A stretch of DNA of 64,000 nucleotides. Origin: Acidimicrobiia bacterium. GTDB lineage: Bacteria; Actinomycetota; Acidimicrobiia; Spongiisociales; UBA11373. The stretch lies in the NCBI GenBank assembly GCA_029263095.1, contig JAJCYA010000066.1, forward strand, positions 1 to 64,000, written 5' to 3'. A program made the position numbers and the translations under genes. The stretch's first letter is position 1, and each line of letters opens with the position of its first letter. Shown piece by piece: positions 17,225-25,797 of the stretch. The notes below the pieces were generated by a model, which was not told the DNA's origin, did no database searches, and worked only from the letters and a program-made list of their open reading frames with translations.

Positions 17225-19730
17225 ATTGAAGCTGCGCGGCTTCCGCTCCTACGCCGAGGAGATGACCTTCAGTTGGGAGGGGCGCAATCTCGTCGGAGTC
17301 GTTGGGCCGACCGGCAGCGGCAAGTCATCGATTCTCGACGCTATCTCATTCGCGTTGTACGGCAAGACTCCGCGGATCGAGCGCGATACCAAGTCGCTCA
17401 TCAACCAGCGAAGAGACGTCCTTCAAGCCGAGCTGGTGTTCGATGTAGACGGCGCTACCTACAAGGCTGTGAGAACGCTTCGCAAAGGTGGGGCCTCAGC
17501 TCATGCTTTGTATCGGATCGACGACGGTGTCGATGTCCCGTTGGCCGACCGGGTCCAGGAGATGGCTGAGCGGGTCGAAGCGCTGCTCGGCCTCGACTTC
17601 GATGCTTTTCGCCGATCGGTGCTTCTGGCCCAGAACCAGTTTGCCGACTTCTTGGAAGCGAAGCCGACCGAACGCAACCAAGTTCTCAAAGGAGTGTTTG
17701 GGTTCGACCGGCTTGACGCGATGCGGGCGATCGCCAAGGAGCGTCTCGACGCCCTGGGAAACCGCCTTGCGGTTCTCGCCGACCGTCGGGCCACGGCCGA
17801 GGCCGACCGAACCGAGTTGGAGGTCAAGCGTTCCGAGTTGAAGGTCGCAGAAGAACGCGCCGGCGCGCTCGAACTACTTCGAGCACCTTTCGAACAGGTG
17901 AAGGAGCGAATCGCGGGCGCAGATGAACGGGCGACAGGAGATCGGGAGCGGCTCGATCGGTTCGACCGGCTGGCCGAACGAATCCCCTCTCGGGAACGGA
18001 GCGAGGCATTGTTCGCGGGGGCTGGCTCAGCAGATGCTGCCGAGGTCGTGGCGCAAGAGGCGCTTGGAGAGGCGGTAGCGAACCGGGAAGCGGCGTCGCT
18101 CCGGATTACGGACGTCTTGGACTCGGTCGGCGGAAAGGCGGGCTTGACGGCCGTAGGCGACCTCGTTGCTGTCTGGAAGGCCGCGCGTGACGGAGCGGCG
18201 GAGGCAGACCATGCGGTTGCCGGGGAGCAGCGTCGTATGGAGGAAGCAAGGGCCGGGGCTCTTGGAATCTCTCAGCGTCTTGAGCAAGCCGAACAAGATG
18301 CACGGTCTGCCGCGACCGATGAGCAGACCGCGGCGCAAACCTTGGAAGGGTCCAGGGCGGCGCTACAGGCGATTCACCAGGGCCACCGGGCGCATGCGCT
18401 GCGTGTCGGACTCGTGGCCGGTGATCCGTGTCCCGTCTGCGAGCAGAGGGTGGCGACGCTGCCGGATCCCAGTACACCGGCCCCGGTCGAGCACGCCGAG
18501 GAGGCCGTGGTGGCGGCGCGGGAGGCCTTGGAGGCCGGTTCGGTGCTCGCTCGTTCGACGTCCGAAGCGGTGGCACGGTTGCGAGCTGAGGCTTCGGGGG
18601 CAAAGCAGGCGGTGGCAGGAGCGTTGACTGCCTTGGAAGCCACCGGGAGACGGCGCGACGAGTCTGCTACCAGGGTCGAGGCCGCCAAGAGGGCGGTGGA
18701 GGCGCATCTCGGTTCGGGGGAACCGGAGGCCGCACTCGACACGGTCCGCGCGCGCGCCGCCGAAGCGGAATCGGGGCTGGAGGCGGCGGTGGCAGCCGAG
18801 GGCGCGGCGCGACAACATCTCGACCAGACGCGTGCCGCTGCGGTCAGCTCGGCCGCTGCACTCGGGTCGCTACGAACGGATCTGGCGACGCTTGCCGGTC
18901 TGCTCGAATCCGATGTTGAGGTTGGGGAGGATCCAGCGGCGATCGAACAGGCCTTTGAGCAGCTGCGCACCGAATGGTCTGAACAGCGAGAGGCAGCGGA
19001 GGCCGCCCTGGCTGGCGCCAAGGACGAATCAGAGGCGGCGCGAGCAGCTCTCGCCGATCTTCTGGATGCTTCGGGTCTGGGTGAGAAGGATGACGTCGTG
19101 GAAGTGATCGCCGCTGCGCTTGCCGAGCGCACTGCAAGGGAAGCCGAGGTCTATCTCCTAGAGAAGAGGCTGGCTGACCTCGAGCAGCTCGCCAAGGATG
19201 AGTCGGAACTGGTGGCTGCGAGCGAGCTGTTGGCAACGGTTCACGCCGACTTGGCTCCATCCAAGTTCCTCGAGTTTGTGCTCGATGAGAGACGACGCGC
19301 TCTCGGGTCTCTCGCCTCGGAGCACTTCGAGACCCTCACTGCCGGCCGATACCGGTTCGATGAGTCGGGTGACTTCCACATCGTCGATCTCACGGCTGCC
19401 AACGAGGTCCGGTTTCCGACATCTCTGAGCGGTGGAGAGACCTTCCTCGCGTCACTGGCGTTGGCATTGGCGCTGGCAGAGATCGTCGCCAGGGAGGGAG
19501 GCAGGCTCGATGCGTTCTTCCTGGATGAGGGTTTCGGCAATCTCGATCCTGAGCATCTAGATCTGGCCATGGACGGCATAGAACGGCTCGTGACCAGAGG
19601 CTCTCAGAGGCTGGTTGTGGTTGTGAGCCACGTACCCGCCCTCCGTGAGCGGATCGAGGACCTGATCGTGCTCGATCGGGATCCCGTCACCGGAGGCACC
19701 CTCATCGTCTCAGGGGCAACGGCGTCGTGA
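17211..19730 (+). CDS. sbcC: SbcC/Rad50-type SMC ATPase subunit
   Basis: Protein of 839 aa. Walker A GPTGSGKS is at residues 32-39, a Q-loop region lies near 140 (LLAQNQFADFLEAKPTER), two long coiled-coil arms flank a CPVC zinc hook at 407-410, and the ABC signature LSGGETFLASLALALALAEI is near 739 with Walker B DAFFLDEGFGNLD near 767. It is shorter than E. coli SbcC (about 1050 aa), in line with actinobacterial forms. Start GTG 17211 overlaps sbcD; ATG 17199 in frame is also possible. The stop overlaps the GTG of the racemase gene, so the whole nurA-herA-sbcD-sbcC set may be one transcript. Confidence 0.95.
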   Translation: MRPRELKLRGFRSYAEEMTFSWEGRNLVGVVGPTGSGKSSILDAISFALYGKTPRIERDTKSLINQRRDVLQAELVFDVDGATYKAVRTLRKGGASAHALYRIDDGVDVPLADRVQEMAERVEALLGLDFDAFRRSVLLAQNQFADFLEAKPTERNQVLKGVFGFDRLDAMRAIAKERLDALGNRLAVLADRRATAEADRTELEVKRSELKVAEERAGALELLRAPFEQVKERIAGADERATGDRERLDRFDRLAERIPSRERSEALFAGAGSADAAEVVAQEALGEAVANREAASLRITDVLDSVGGKAGLTAVGDLVAVWKAARDGAAEADHAVAGEQRRMEEARAGALGISQRLEQAEQDARSAATDEQTAAQTLEGSRAALQAIHQGHRAHALRVGLVAGDPCPVCEQRVATLPDPSTPAPVEHAEEAVVAAREALEAGSVLARSTSEAVARLRAEASGAKQAVAGALTALEATGRRRDESATRVEAAKRAVEAHLGSGEPEAALDTVRARAAEAESGLEAAVAAEGAARQHLDQTRAAAVSSAAALGSLRTDLATLAGLLESDVEVGEDPAAIEQAFEQLRTEWSEQREAAEAALAGAKDESEAARAALADLLDASGLGEKDDVVEVIAAALAERTAREAEVYLLEKRLADLEQLAKDESELVAASELLATVHADLAPSKFLEFVLDERRRALGSLASEHFETLTAGRYRFDESGDFHIVDLTAANEVRFPTSLSGGETFLASLALALALAEIVAREGGRLDAFFLDEGFGNLDPEHLDLAMDGIERLVTRGSQRLVVVVSHVPALRERIEDLIVLDRDPVTGGTLIVSGATAS

Positions 19731-20869
19731 CCGCTCCTCTCACCGGAATCAGAGTGCTCGAAATCGCCTCGCTTGGTCCTGGCCCCTTTTGCGCCATGGT
19801 CCTGGCCGACCTGGGAGCGGACCTGATTCGGGTGGAGCGGCCGACGACAGCCAGCCCCGCATCCGATCCTCCACCGGACCCGTTGCAGCGAGGCAGGAAT
19901 GCATCTATCGCTCTAGATCTCAAGGATTCGGAGGGCCTCGAGGTGCTGTTGGGCCTCGTCGAGTCGACCGATGTGCTCATCGAAGGCTTCCGTCCCGGAG
20001 TCATGGAGCGGCTCGGAGCAGGACCCGACGAGTGCCGGGCACGCAATCCGGCACTGATTTACGGGCGAATGACGGGATGGGGTCAGGAGGGTGAGCGTGC
20101 TGCGACGGCGGGTCACGACATCGACTATCTGGCGATCTCAGGAGCGCTGTACCCGATCGGGGACGCCGACCGGCCCCCACCAGTCCCACTCAACCTGATC
20201 GCAGACTTCGGTGGGGGCGGGATGCTGCTCGCGCTCGGGATTTGCGCTGCGCTCATCGGGCGGACTCCAGGTGGCGCCGGCCAAGTCATCGATGCGGCGA
20301 TGGTCGATGGTGCTGCTCTCCTCACGGCGATGCTGCACGGTATGAGGGCGACCGGGATGTGGGGCGAGGATCGCAATGCAAACCTGCTCGACGGGGGGGC
20401 TCCCTTCTATCGCAGCTACGAAACGGCTGACGGTCGGTTCATGGCGGTTGGTGCCATTGAGCCCCAGTTCTACGCCGTTCTGCTCGAGGGGCTGGAGATC
20501 GATCCGGAGGAACTATCCGGCCAGTACGAACGCGCCCATTGGCCGGCGATGACAGAGCAGTTCGCCGCAGTGTTCAGCGGCCGGACGCGCCGTGAGTGGG
20601 AGCAGGTTTTCGCCGGCACCGATGCTTGCGTCGCTCCGATCAACGACCCTGGAGAGGCGACCACGGACTCGCACATGGCTCAGCGCGGATCCTTCATCGA
20701 GATCGATGGCGTTGTGCAGCCCGCTCCGGCACCTCGCTTCTCCGGTTCTGATCTTCCGATCCCATCGTCGCCTCGTCCTCCTGGCGCCGATACCGATCGA
20801 GTCCTCGCCGGCCTCGGCTACACGATGGAGAGAATCGCCGAACTACGGCAGCGCGGTGTGATCATCTAG
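19727..20869 (+). CDS. mcr: CaiB/BaiF-family enzyme, probable alpha-methylacyl-CoA racemase
   Basis: Protein of 380 aa in the family-III CoA-transferase fold (LEIASLGPGPFCAMVLADLGAD at the N terminus). His130 in AGHDIDYLA, Asp160 in NLIADFGGGG and Glu245 in VGAIEPQFY keep the spacing of the catalytic His126, Asp156 and Glu241 of the mycobacterial racemase as I recall them. This favours racemisation of 2-methylacyl-CoA over CoA transfer. It would serve branched-chain fatty acid or sterol side-chain oxidation. GTG start overlaps the sbcC stop by 4 bases, an odd pairing with a DNA-repair gene. Confidence 0.85.
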   Translation: MTAPLTGIRVLEIASLGPGPFCAMVLADLGADLIRVERPTTASPASDPPPDPLQRGRNASIALDLKDSEGLEVLLGLVESTDVLIEGFRPGVMERLGAGPDECRARNPALIYGRMTGWGQEGERAATAGHDIDYLAISGALYPIGDADRPPPVPLNLIADFGGGGMLLALGICAALIGRTPGGAGQVIDAAMVDGAALLTAMLHGMRATGMWGEDRNANLLDGGAPFYRSYETADGRFMAVGAIEPQFYAVLLEGLEIDPEELSGQYERAHWPAMTEQFAAVFSGRTRREWEQVFAGTDACVAPINDPGEATTDSHMAQRGSFIEIDGVVQPAPAPRFSGSDLPIPSSPRPPGADTDRVLAGLGYTMERIAELRQRGVII

Positions 20870-20979
20870 CGCCGTGTCGCTGGATCCGGCTGATGCCGGA
20901 GGCTGCACGCGTGGGAGCTCCTGGTGGCAATCGCCCCCATCGGGAGACAACGGACCTCTGACGCTCCTCAGATCTCGGC

Positions 20980-22173
20980 TCAGCGGCCGGCGGTCAATTC
21001 TGCGGCGGCACGCCAGGCATCGAGGATTCTGACCCGTCCGCCCGCGGCCAGCAACGCCCCGGCGTACACCCTTGCAGCGAGGCGGATGACGCCCACGACT
21101 GTGGCGAGCATGATTCCTGCCGCGAACAGGATCTCCCACAGCGGTACGCCGGAGAAACCGATCCGAGCCGGGAAGGCAATGGGGGCGACAGGTGGGAGCA
21201 TTGACAGCAGCCGTGCAACGAGGCCGTCGGGATTTGGGAGGATGACGACGAAGGTGAGGAGGTACGACGCAACGGCCACCAATGCAATCGGCATCGCTGC
21301 CGCCTGAGCATCTTCTGTGCGTGAGACCAAAGATCCTGCTGCAGCATTGAGCGCCGCGTAGAACGCGAAACCGAGCACGAACCACACCAGCGACCAGGCA
21401 ACTGTCGCGGCAGTTCCACCAGGGAGATCGAAGAGTTCAAAGATCCACCCCGCGCTGAGTGCCAGGCTGATGAGCAGCATCAGTTGAGCAAGACCGAGAA
21501 GTCCGATACCGATGACCTTGCCCGCCAGCAAGCTCCTCACGCTTGTCGACGACACGACGAGCTCCACTACCCGGGTCGACTTCTCTTCCAGCACTCCCAT
21601 CAGCACCCATTGGCCGTAGGTCGTGATGACGAGGAACAGGAGGACGATCGCAGCGAACGCGATTCCCTCGTTGCTCTGCTCGTCTTCGTCGGCGGTCACG
21701 ATCCTGATGCCCCGATCGGGCTCCACGAGCGTTGTCACGGTGGCGGGATCGAGGCCGGCAGCCTCGAGACGTTCGATGAATCGCGACTGGCGAAGCCCGA
21801 ACTCCAGGATTGTCCGCAATGTGCTCGGCGGGCTACTGCCGAGCAGAATCGTGTCGCCGTCGAGCACCGCGGCGTCGAGTTCACCGAGTTCGATCGCATC
21901 TGCGATGGCTTCTCGATCGGTTAGGTCGCTGAACTGGATGAGAGAGCCTGATGCGACTGCCGCCGCATCTAGCGCTCCTGAGAGTCCTGGTGGGGAATCA
22001 CCCACGAGAGCGACGTCATACTGTGGTGGTCCTGTGTCGGTCAGCGCCATCACACCTACCACCGCTCCGAGCAGGAGGATGGTGACCACGGTGGATGCCA
22101 GGAAGGCCTTTGACCGAGCGCGCTCCTTGGCCTCGCGCCGGGCGATCAGCCAGGTGGCCTGAAAGCCGGTCAT
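20980..22173 (-). CDS. ABC-2 type transporter permease (NatB-like)
   Basis: Protein of 397 aa with one N-terminal membrane helix (FLASTVVTILLLGAVVGVMAL), an extracytoplasmic domain of about 150 residues, then five or six helices. The segment GVLEEKSTRVVELVVSSTS is typical of NatB/ABC-2 permeases. It pairs with the ATPase encoded just upstream (ATGA overlap at 22170-22173), forming an exporter of unknown substrate; sodium, drug or peptide export are known for relatives. Confidence 0.9.
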   Translation of the reverse strand: MTGFQATWLIARREAKERARSKAFLASTVVTILLLGAVVGVMALTDTGPPQYDVALVGDSPPGLSGALDAAAVASGSLIQFSDLTDREAIADAIELGELDAAVLDGDTILLGSSPPSTLRTILEFGLRQSRFIERLEAAGLDPATVTTLVEPDRGIRIVTADEDEQSNEGIAFAAIVLLFLVITTYGQWVLMGVLEEKSTRVVELVVSSTSVRSLLAGKVIGIGLLGLAQLMLLISLALSAGWIFELFDLPGGTAATVAWSLVWFVLGFAFYAALNAAAGSLVSRTEDAQAAAMPIALVAVASYLLTFVVILPNPDGLVARLLSMLPPVAPIAFPARIGFSGVPLWEILFAAGIMLATVVGVIRLAARVYAGALLAAGGRVRILDAWRAAAELTAGR

Positions 22174-23054
22174 TGCACCGCCTCTCTAAAGATCTCCGAC
22201 AACGCCGGCGGGGAGAACGTGAACTGCGTTACTCGGCCGCGGCCGCCGGCATCCTCGAGGAGTGCACCGGGGTCGGCATCCGCCGGGATCAGCCAGGCCT
22301 GGACTCCGCGGCCGTTGCGGCTTGGTTCGGCGGCGATCGGCGGAGTCCATATGATTGTCGGATCGGCGAAGGCGACTTCGAGGCGCCTCTTTGGTGCTGA
22401 GGCTCGAACTCCCTCAATCGTCCCATCGAGCACAATGCGACCGTCGGCGATTACTGCAACGTCGTCGCAGAGGTCTTCGACCACATCCAGCTGGTGCGAG
22501 GAGAAGACGACCGCGGCGCCTGACTCTGCTCGATCCCGCAGGATGTCGGCCATTGCATCGGCCCCCATCGGATCGAGCCCCGAGAAGGGCTCGTCGAGGA
22601 CGAGCAATTCAGGATCGTGGACGAGAGATGCCGCCAGTTGTGCCCGCTGTTGGTTTCCGTGCGAGAGATGCTCGACGCGATCATCCAGTCGATTGGCGAG
22701 GCCGAGGCGCCCGAGCCAATGGCGGGCGGCTTCGGAGGCGTCGGAGACCGCCATTCCTCTGAGTCGGCCGAGCCATGTGATCTGGTCTGCCACCCTCATC
22801 TTCGGGTATAGGCCCCGCTGTTCGGGCATGTATCCGAAGCGGAGCCGACTGGCGGGACTAATGGGCTCTCCGTCCCATGCGGTGGTGCCGTCATCCAGGG
22901 AGACGAGCCCGAAGACCGAACGCATGGCGGTCGTCTTGCCTGCCCCGTTGGGTCCGAGGAAGCCGAGGATCCGACCCCTGTGGGCGGCGAGCGATGCTCC
23001 GTCGAGCGCGACCACGTCTCCGTAACGCTTGTGGAGGGCTTCGAGTGCGAGCAC
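22170..23054 (-). CDS. ABC transporter ATP-binding protein (NatA-like)
   Basis: ATPase of 294 aa: Walker A LGPNGAGKTTAM near residue 38, Q-loop YMPEQRGLYP, signature LSHGNQQRAQLA, Walker B LLVLDEPFSGLDP and switch histidine in SSHQLDVVED. The C-terminal part resembles the extra domain of NatA-type exporters. Start is set at GTG 23054 (VLALEALHKRYG), where family homology begins; upstream in-frame codons would run into the divergent ychF promoter. It forms an exporter with the overlapping permease gene. Confidence 0.9.
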   Translation of the reverse strand: MLALEALHKRYGDVVALDGASLAAHRGRILGFLGPNGAGKTTAMRSVFGLVSLDDGTTAWDGEPISPASRLRFGYMPEQRGLYPKMRVADQITWLGRLRGMAVSDASEAARHWLGRLGLANRLDDRVEHLSHGNQQRAQLAASLVHDPELLVLDEPFSGLDPMGADAMADILRDRAESGAAVVFSSHQLDVVEDLCDDVAVIADGRIVLDGTIEGVRASAPKRRLEVAFADPTIIWTPPIAAEPSRNGRGVQAWLIPADADPGALLEDAGGRGRVTQFTFSPPALSEIFREAVQ

Positions 23055-23098
23055 TGTGCCATGCTGGTGACGACCGATCGGGTCGGCAAATCCGGAGC

Positions 23099-23104
23099 TA
23101 CCAT
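23099..23104 (+). promoter_or_regulatory. -10-like TACCAT ahead of ychF
   Basis: TACCAT lies 10 nt before ATG 23115. In this window the same arrangement recurs before many genes and implies a leaderless mRNA. It supports ATG 23115 over the in-frame ATG 23061. Confidence 0.5.
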
Positions 23105-23114
23105 CCCGGCACCG

Positions 23115-24188
23115 ATGGCACTTGTCGGGATCCTCGGTCTCCCCAACGTCGGCAAGACGGCACTGTTCAACGCGCTCACTGGACTCAGCGCACTTACCGC
23201 GAGCCATCCCTACTCGACCACAGAGCCCAACGTCGGTGTGGCCAAGGTTCCGGACGATCGCCTGGAGCGAGCTGCGGACTTGGAGGGATCAGCCAAGACG
23301 TCGCATGCCACGCTCGATCTGCTCGACTTGCCTGCGATGGCGGGGCCCGGGGGGAGCGGACTCGGTGCGCAGTTCCTAGGGCGCTTGCGGGAGATGGAGG
23401 CGCTCGCAGTTGTCCTTCGGGGGTTCCACGACGACGCGGTTCCGGACACGGATTCGGGCACCGATCCGGTATCCCAGGCAGAGACGCTGTTGCTCGAGCT
23501 CACTCTTGCCGACGCGGAGGTCTTCTCACGACGGGCGGACAAGGCTGCCAAGGAGTCGATGTCCGATGCCTCCCTCAAACCGGTCGCGGCTGCAATCGCT
23601 CGCGCTGCGGCACATCTCGATGAGGGCCTGCCGCTGCGGGCCAAATCCTGGACGGAACAGGAGCTTGCTGCCTTTCGTGATCTCGCTCCGCTCACGTTGA
23701 AACCCGCCGTTTGGGTGGTGAACGTCGACGAGGAAGCAAGCGGTGACGCGGTCACCGGCCGCCTGGACGAAGTGGTACCGGACGGCGATCTCGTAGTCGT
23801 ACTTTCCGCCCGGATCGAGGAGGAGGCGGCGCGATTGGATCCGGCCGATAGATCGGAGCTGCTGGAGGGCTTGGGGTTGGGGGAAGGCGCCTTGGCGACG
23901 ATGGTGCGTGCCACTTACTCGGCACTGGGCCTGCTCTCGTTCTTCACGCTGGGCCCCAAGGAGTCTCGGGCTTGGACCGTCGGCGCGGGGGCGACTGCAC
24001 CGGAAGCTGCCGGGAAGATCCACAGCGACCTCGAAAGAGGCTTTATTCGCGCCGAGGTGGCGCCAATCGACGTCGTTCTAGAGGCGGGCGGGTGGGACGC
24101 GGCAAAGTCCGCCGGCTTGATCCGCCTCGAGGGCAAGGAGTACGTGGTCAAGGAAGGCGACGTCATTGTCGTGCGGTTCTCCGTCTAA
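23115..24188 (+). CDS. ychF: YchF, Obg-family P-loop NTPase
   Basis: Protein of 357 aa (E. coli YchF has 363). P-loop GLPNVGKTALFNALT is at residues about 6-20. The G4-like motif NVDEE fits the NxxE of YchF, which shifts preference from GTP to ATP. The C-terminal TGS domain (FFTLGPKESRAWTV, then LIRLEGKEYVVKEGDVIVV) is intact. The family is ribosome-associated and linked to the oxidative-stress response. The usual YchF effector segment is divergent here, so annotation as a YchF-like protein is safest. Confidence 0.87.
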   Translation: MALVGILGLPNVGKTALFNALTGLSALTASHPYSTTEPNVGVAKVPDDRLERAADLEGSAKTSHATLDLLDLPAMAGPGGSGLGAQFLGRLREMEALAVVLRGFHDDAVPDTDSGTDPVSQAETLLLELTLADAEVFSRRADKAAKESMSDASLKPVAAAIARAAAHLDEGLPLRAKSWTEQELAAFRDLAPLTLKPAVWVVNVDEEASGDAVTGRLDEVVPDGDLVVVLSARIEEEAARLDPADRSELLEGLGLGEGALATMVRATYSALGLLSFFTLGPKESRAWTVGAGATAPEAAGKIHSDLERGFIRAEVAPIDVVLEAGGWDAAKSAGLIRLEGKEYVVKEGDVIVVRFSV

Positions 24189-24354
24189 ACCTCGCGTGCG
24201 ATCGCTCATCTGTCGGCCGGGTCGCTGGGGCTCCATCCGGTAGCGTGGGTGCGGAAGTTGTCGGGTATGGAGCCTGCTTCGAGAACGAAGCGGGCGATGG
24301 CGGCCTGATCGGCCTCAGCGCTGCGAGTGTCGCCGGTTCGGGGAGAGGAGTCAC

Positions 24355-25797
24355 GTGAGATTGATCGTCGTTGGGGCCCGGGGTGCGACGCGTGACCTTC
24401 TGCGCCGTCTCGAGGAGCGGTGGGAGGCGACGGTTATCGATCCCGATGAGGACCTCCTCGCCAGGGCCGCCAACGTGCGAGAAATCGAGCAGGTCGTTGG
24501 CGACGCATCAAGCCCGGTGACAATGGGCAGGGCCCGCCTCAACGAGGCGGATGCCATCATCGCGGCGGCAAGCGACGACGACATCAACCTGGAGGTTTGC
24601 CGACTCGGGATCGATGCCGGTTTGGTCAGGGTGGTCGCGATTGCCGTGGACCCCGAGCGCCTTCCGGAGTACCGCCAGCTTGGGGTTCCTGCCTTCGCCC
24701 CTGACTCCCTCGCCGCACGTCGGCTCGAGGTGCTGTTGGAGCCGCGCCGGGTGTCATCGACAGCGTTTGCCGACGGACGGGCAGAGGCGCTCGAGGTCAG
24801 GCTCACAGACGACAGCCCGGTTCGCGGTCTGGCCCTCAAGGATCTTCACTCGGAGTCCTGGCTCGTCGCAGCCGTGGTACGCGATGACACCTTCATCGTC
24901 CCTCACGGTTCCACGGTGCTCCGATCGGGCGACCTGGTGACTGTTGTCGGAGCGGCCCGCGACTACTCGCGGATTGTGAGGACCTTTACTGCAGGGGAAG
25001 CCCGATTTCCGCTCGATTTCGGAAAGGGAATATTGGTGGCGGTCGACTCCGCCGCCGATGCCGATGTCGCTGTGGGGGAGGCCTTGGCGCTCACCCGCTC
25101 GAGCTCCGCTGCGGGGATAGTTGTCGCTCACCGTGATCTTCGGACGATTCGCGACGACTCCCAGTCCGAAGAGGTGGAGCGGTTGTTGGATCGGGTCCGC
25201 GGCTATTCCGAAGGTGCCGATGTCCGTTTCCATCCAGTAGCCGGTATCCCCTCCAAGAGCTTGGATGCTGTCATCGCCGACGAGAGCGTTGGCGCGGTAG
25301 TGGTTCCTGCTCCGCCGGCGGAGTCGACCAGCCTGCTGCGCGCTGTGAGGCTTCTTCGCCGAACCGTCCACTGGCAATTGCCGGTGCTGTTTGCTCGCGG
25401 CAGCCAGCCCTATAGCCAGATTGTTGCTCCGGCCCGGGCCACGCCTACGGGTCTCGCCGCGGCTCGGGCGGCCATCGACATCGCCGGATCTGGTCATGGA
25501 AGCGTCACCGCGGTGGCGGTCGTACCTCCGGCCTTCGTCGCCGGAGCCGACAATCGGGAGACGGCGGTACGGGCGCTGGCCCTAATGCGTGAGGAGGCTT
25601 CGGTACTCGACGTGCCGGTGCGTCGAGTACTGCGGCAGGGGAATCCAGTTCGGGTGATTGCATCATCGCTCGACGGCGCAGGGCTGCTCGTGCTGGGCCG
25701 CGCCGCTCGACGGGCGACGATCCTTACACCCGGCATCGTCGGACATCTGCTGGAGCGGGTGCCGATCAGCGTTCTCGTGGTCCCGGCCTCGCAATGA
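24355..25797 (+). CDS. TrkA-type RCK regulator fused to tandem UspA-like domains
   Basis: Protein of 480 aa. Residues 1-120 form a TrkA-N/RCK nucleotide-binding domain (LIVVGARGATRDLLRRLEE; acidic strand end VIDPDED). Residues about 135-205 are a TrkA-C domain (RGLALKDLHSESWLVAAVVR). The rest contains two universal-stress-protein-like halves (about 215-345 and 345-480; the second holds VLGRAARRATILTPGIVGHL). GTG 24355 has GGGGAGAGGAG upstream. The stop overlaps the start of a CPA2 antiporter, so this is most likely its cytoplasmic gating subunit, sensing NAD(H) or other nucleotides. Confidence 0.85.
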   Translation: MRLIVVGARGATRDLLRRLEERWEATVIDPDEDLLARAANVREIEQVVGDASSPVTMGRARLNEADAIIAAASDDDINLEVCRLGIDAGLVRVVAIAVDPERLPEYRQLGVPAFAPDSLAARRLEVLLEPRRVSSTAFADGRAEALEVRLTDDSPVRGLALKDLHSESWLVAAVVRDDTFIVPHGSTVLRSGDLVTVVGAARDYSRIVRTFTAGEARFPLDFGKGILVAVDSAADADVAVGEALALTRSSSAAGIVVAHRDLRTIRDDSQSEEVERLLDRVRGYSEGADVRFHPVAGIPSKSLDAVIADESVGAVVVPAPPAESTSLLRAVRLLRRTVHWQLPVLFARGSQPYSQIVAPARATPTGLAAARAAIDIAGSGHGSVTAVAVVPPAFVAGADNRETAVRALALMREEASVLDVPVRRVLRQGNPVRVIASSLDGAGLLVLGRAARRATILTPGIVGHLLERVPISVLVVPASQ

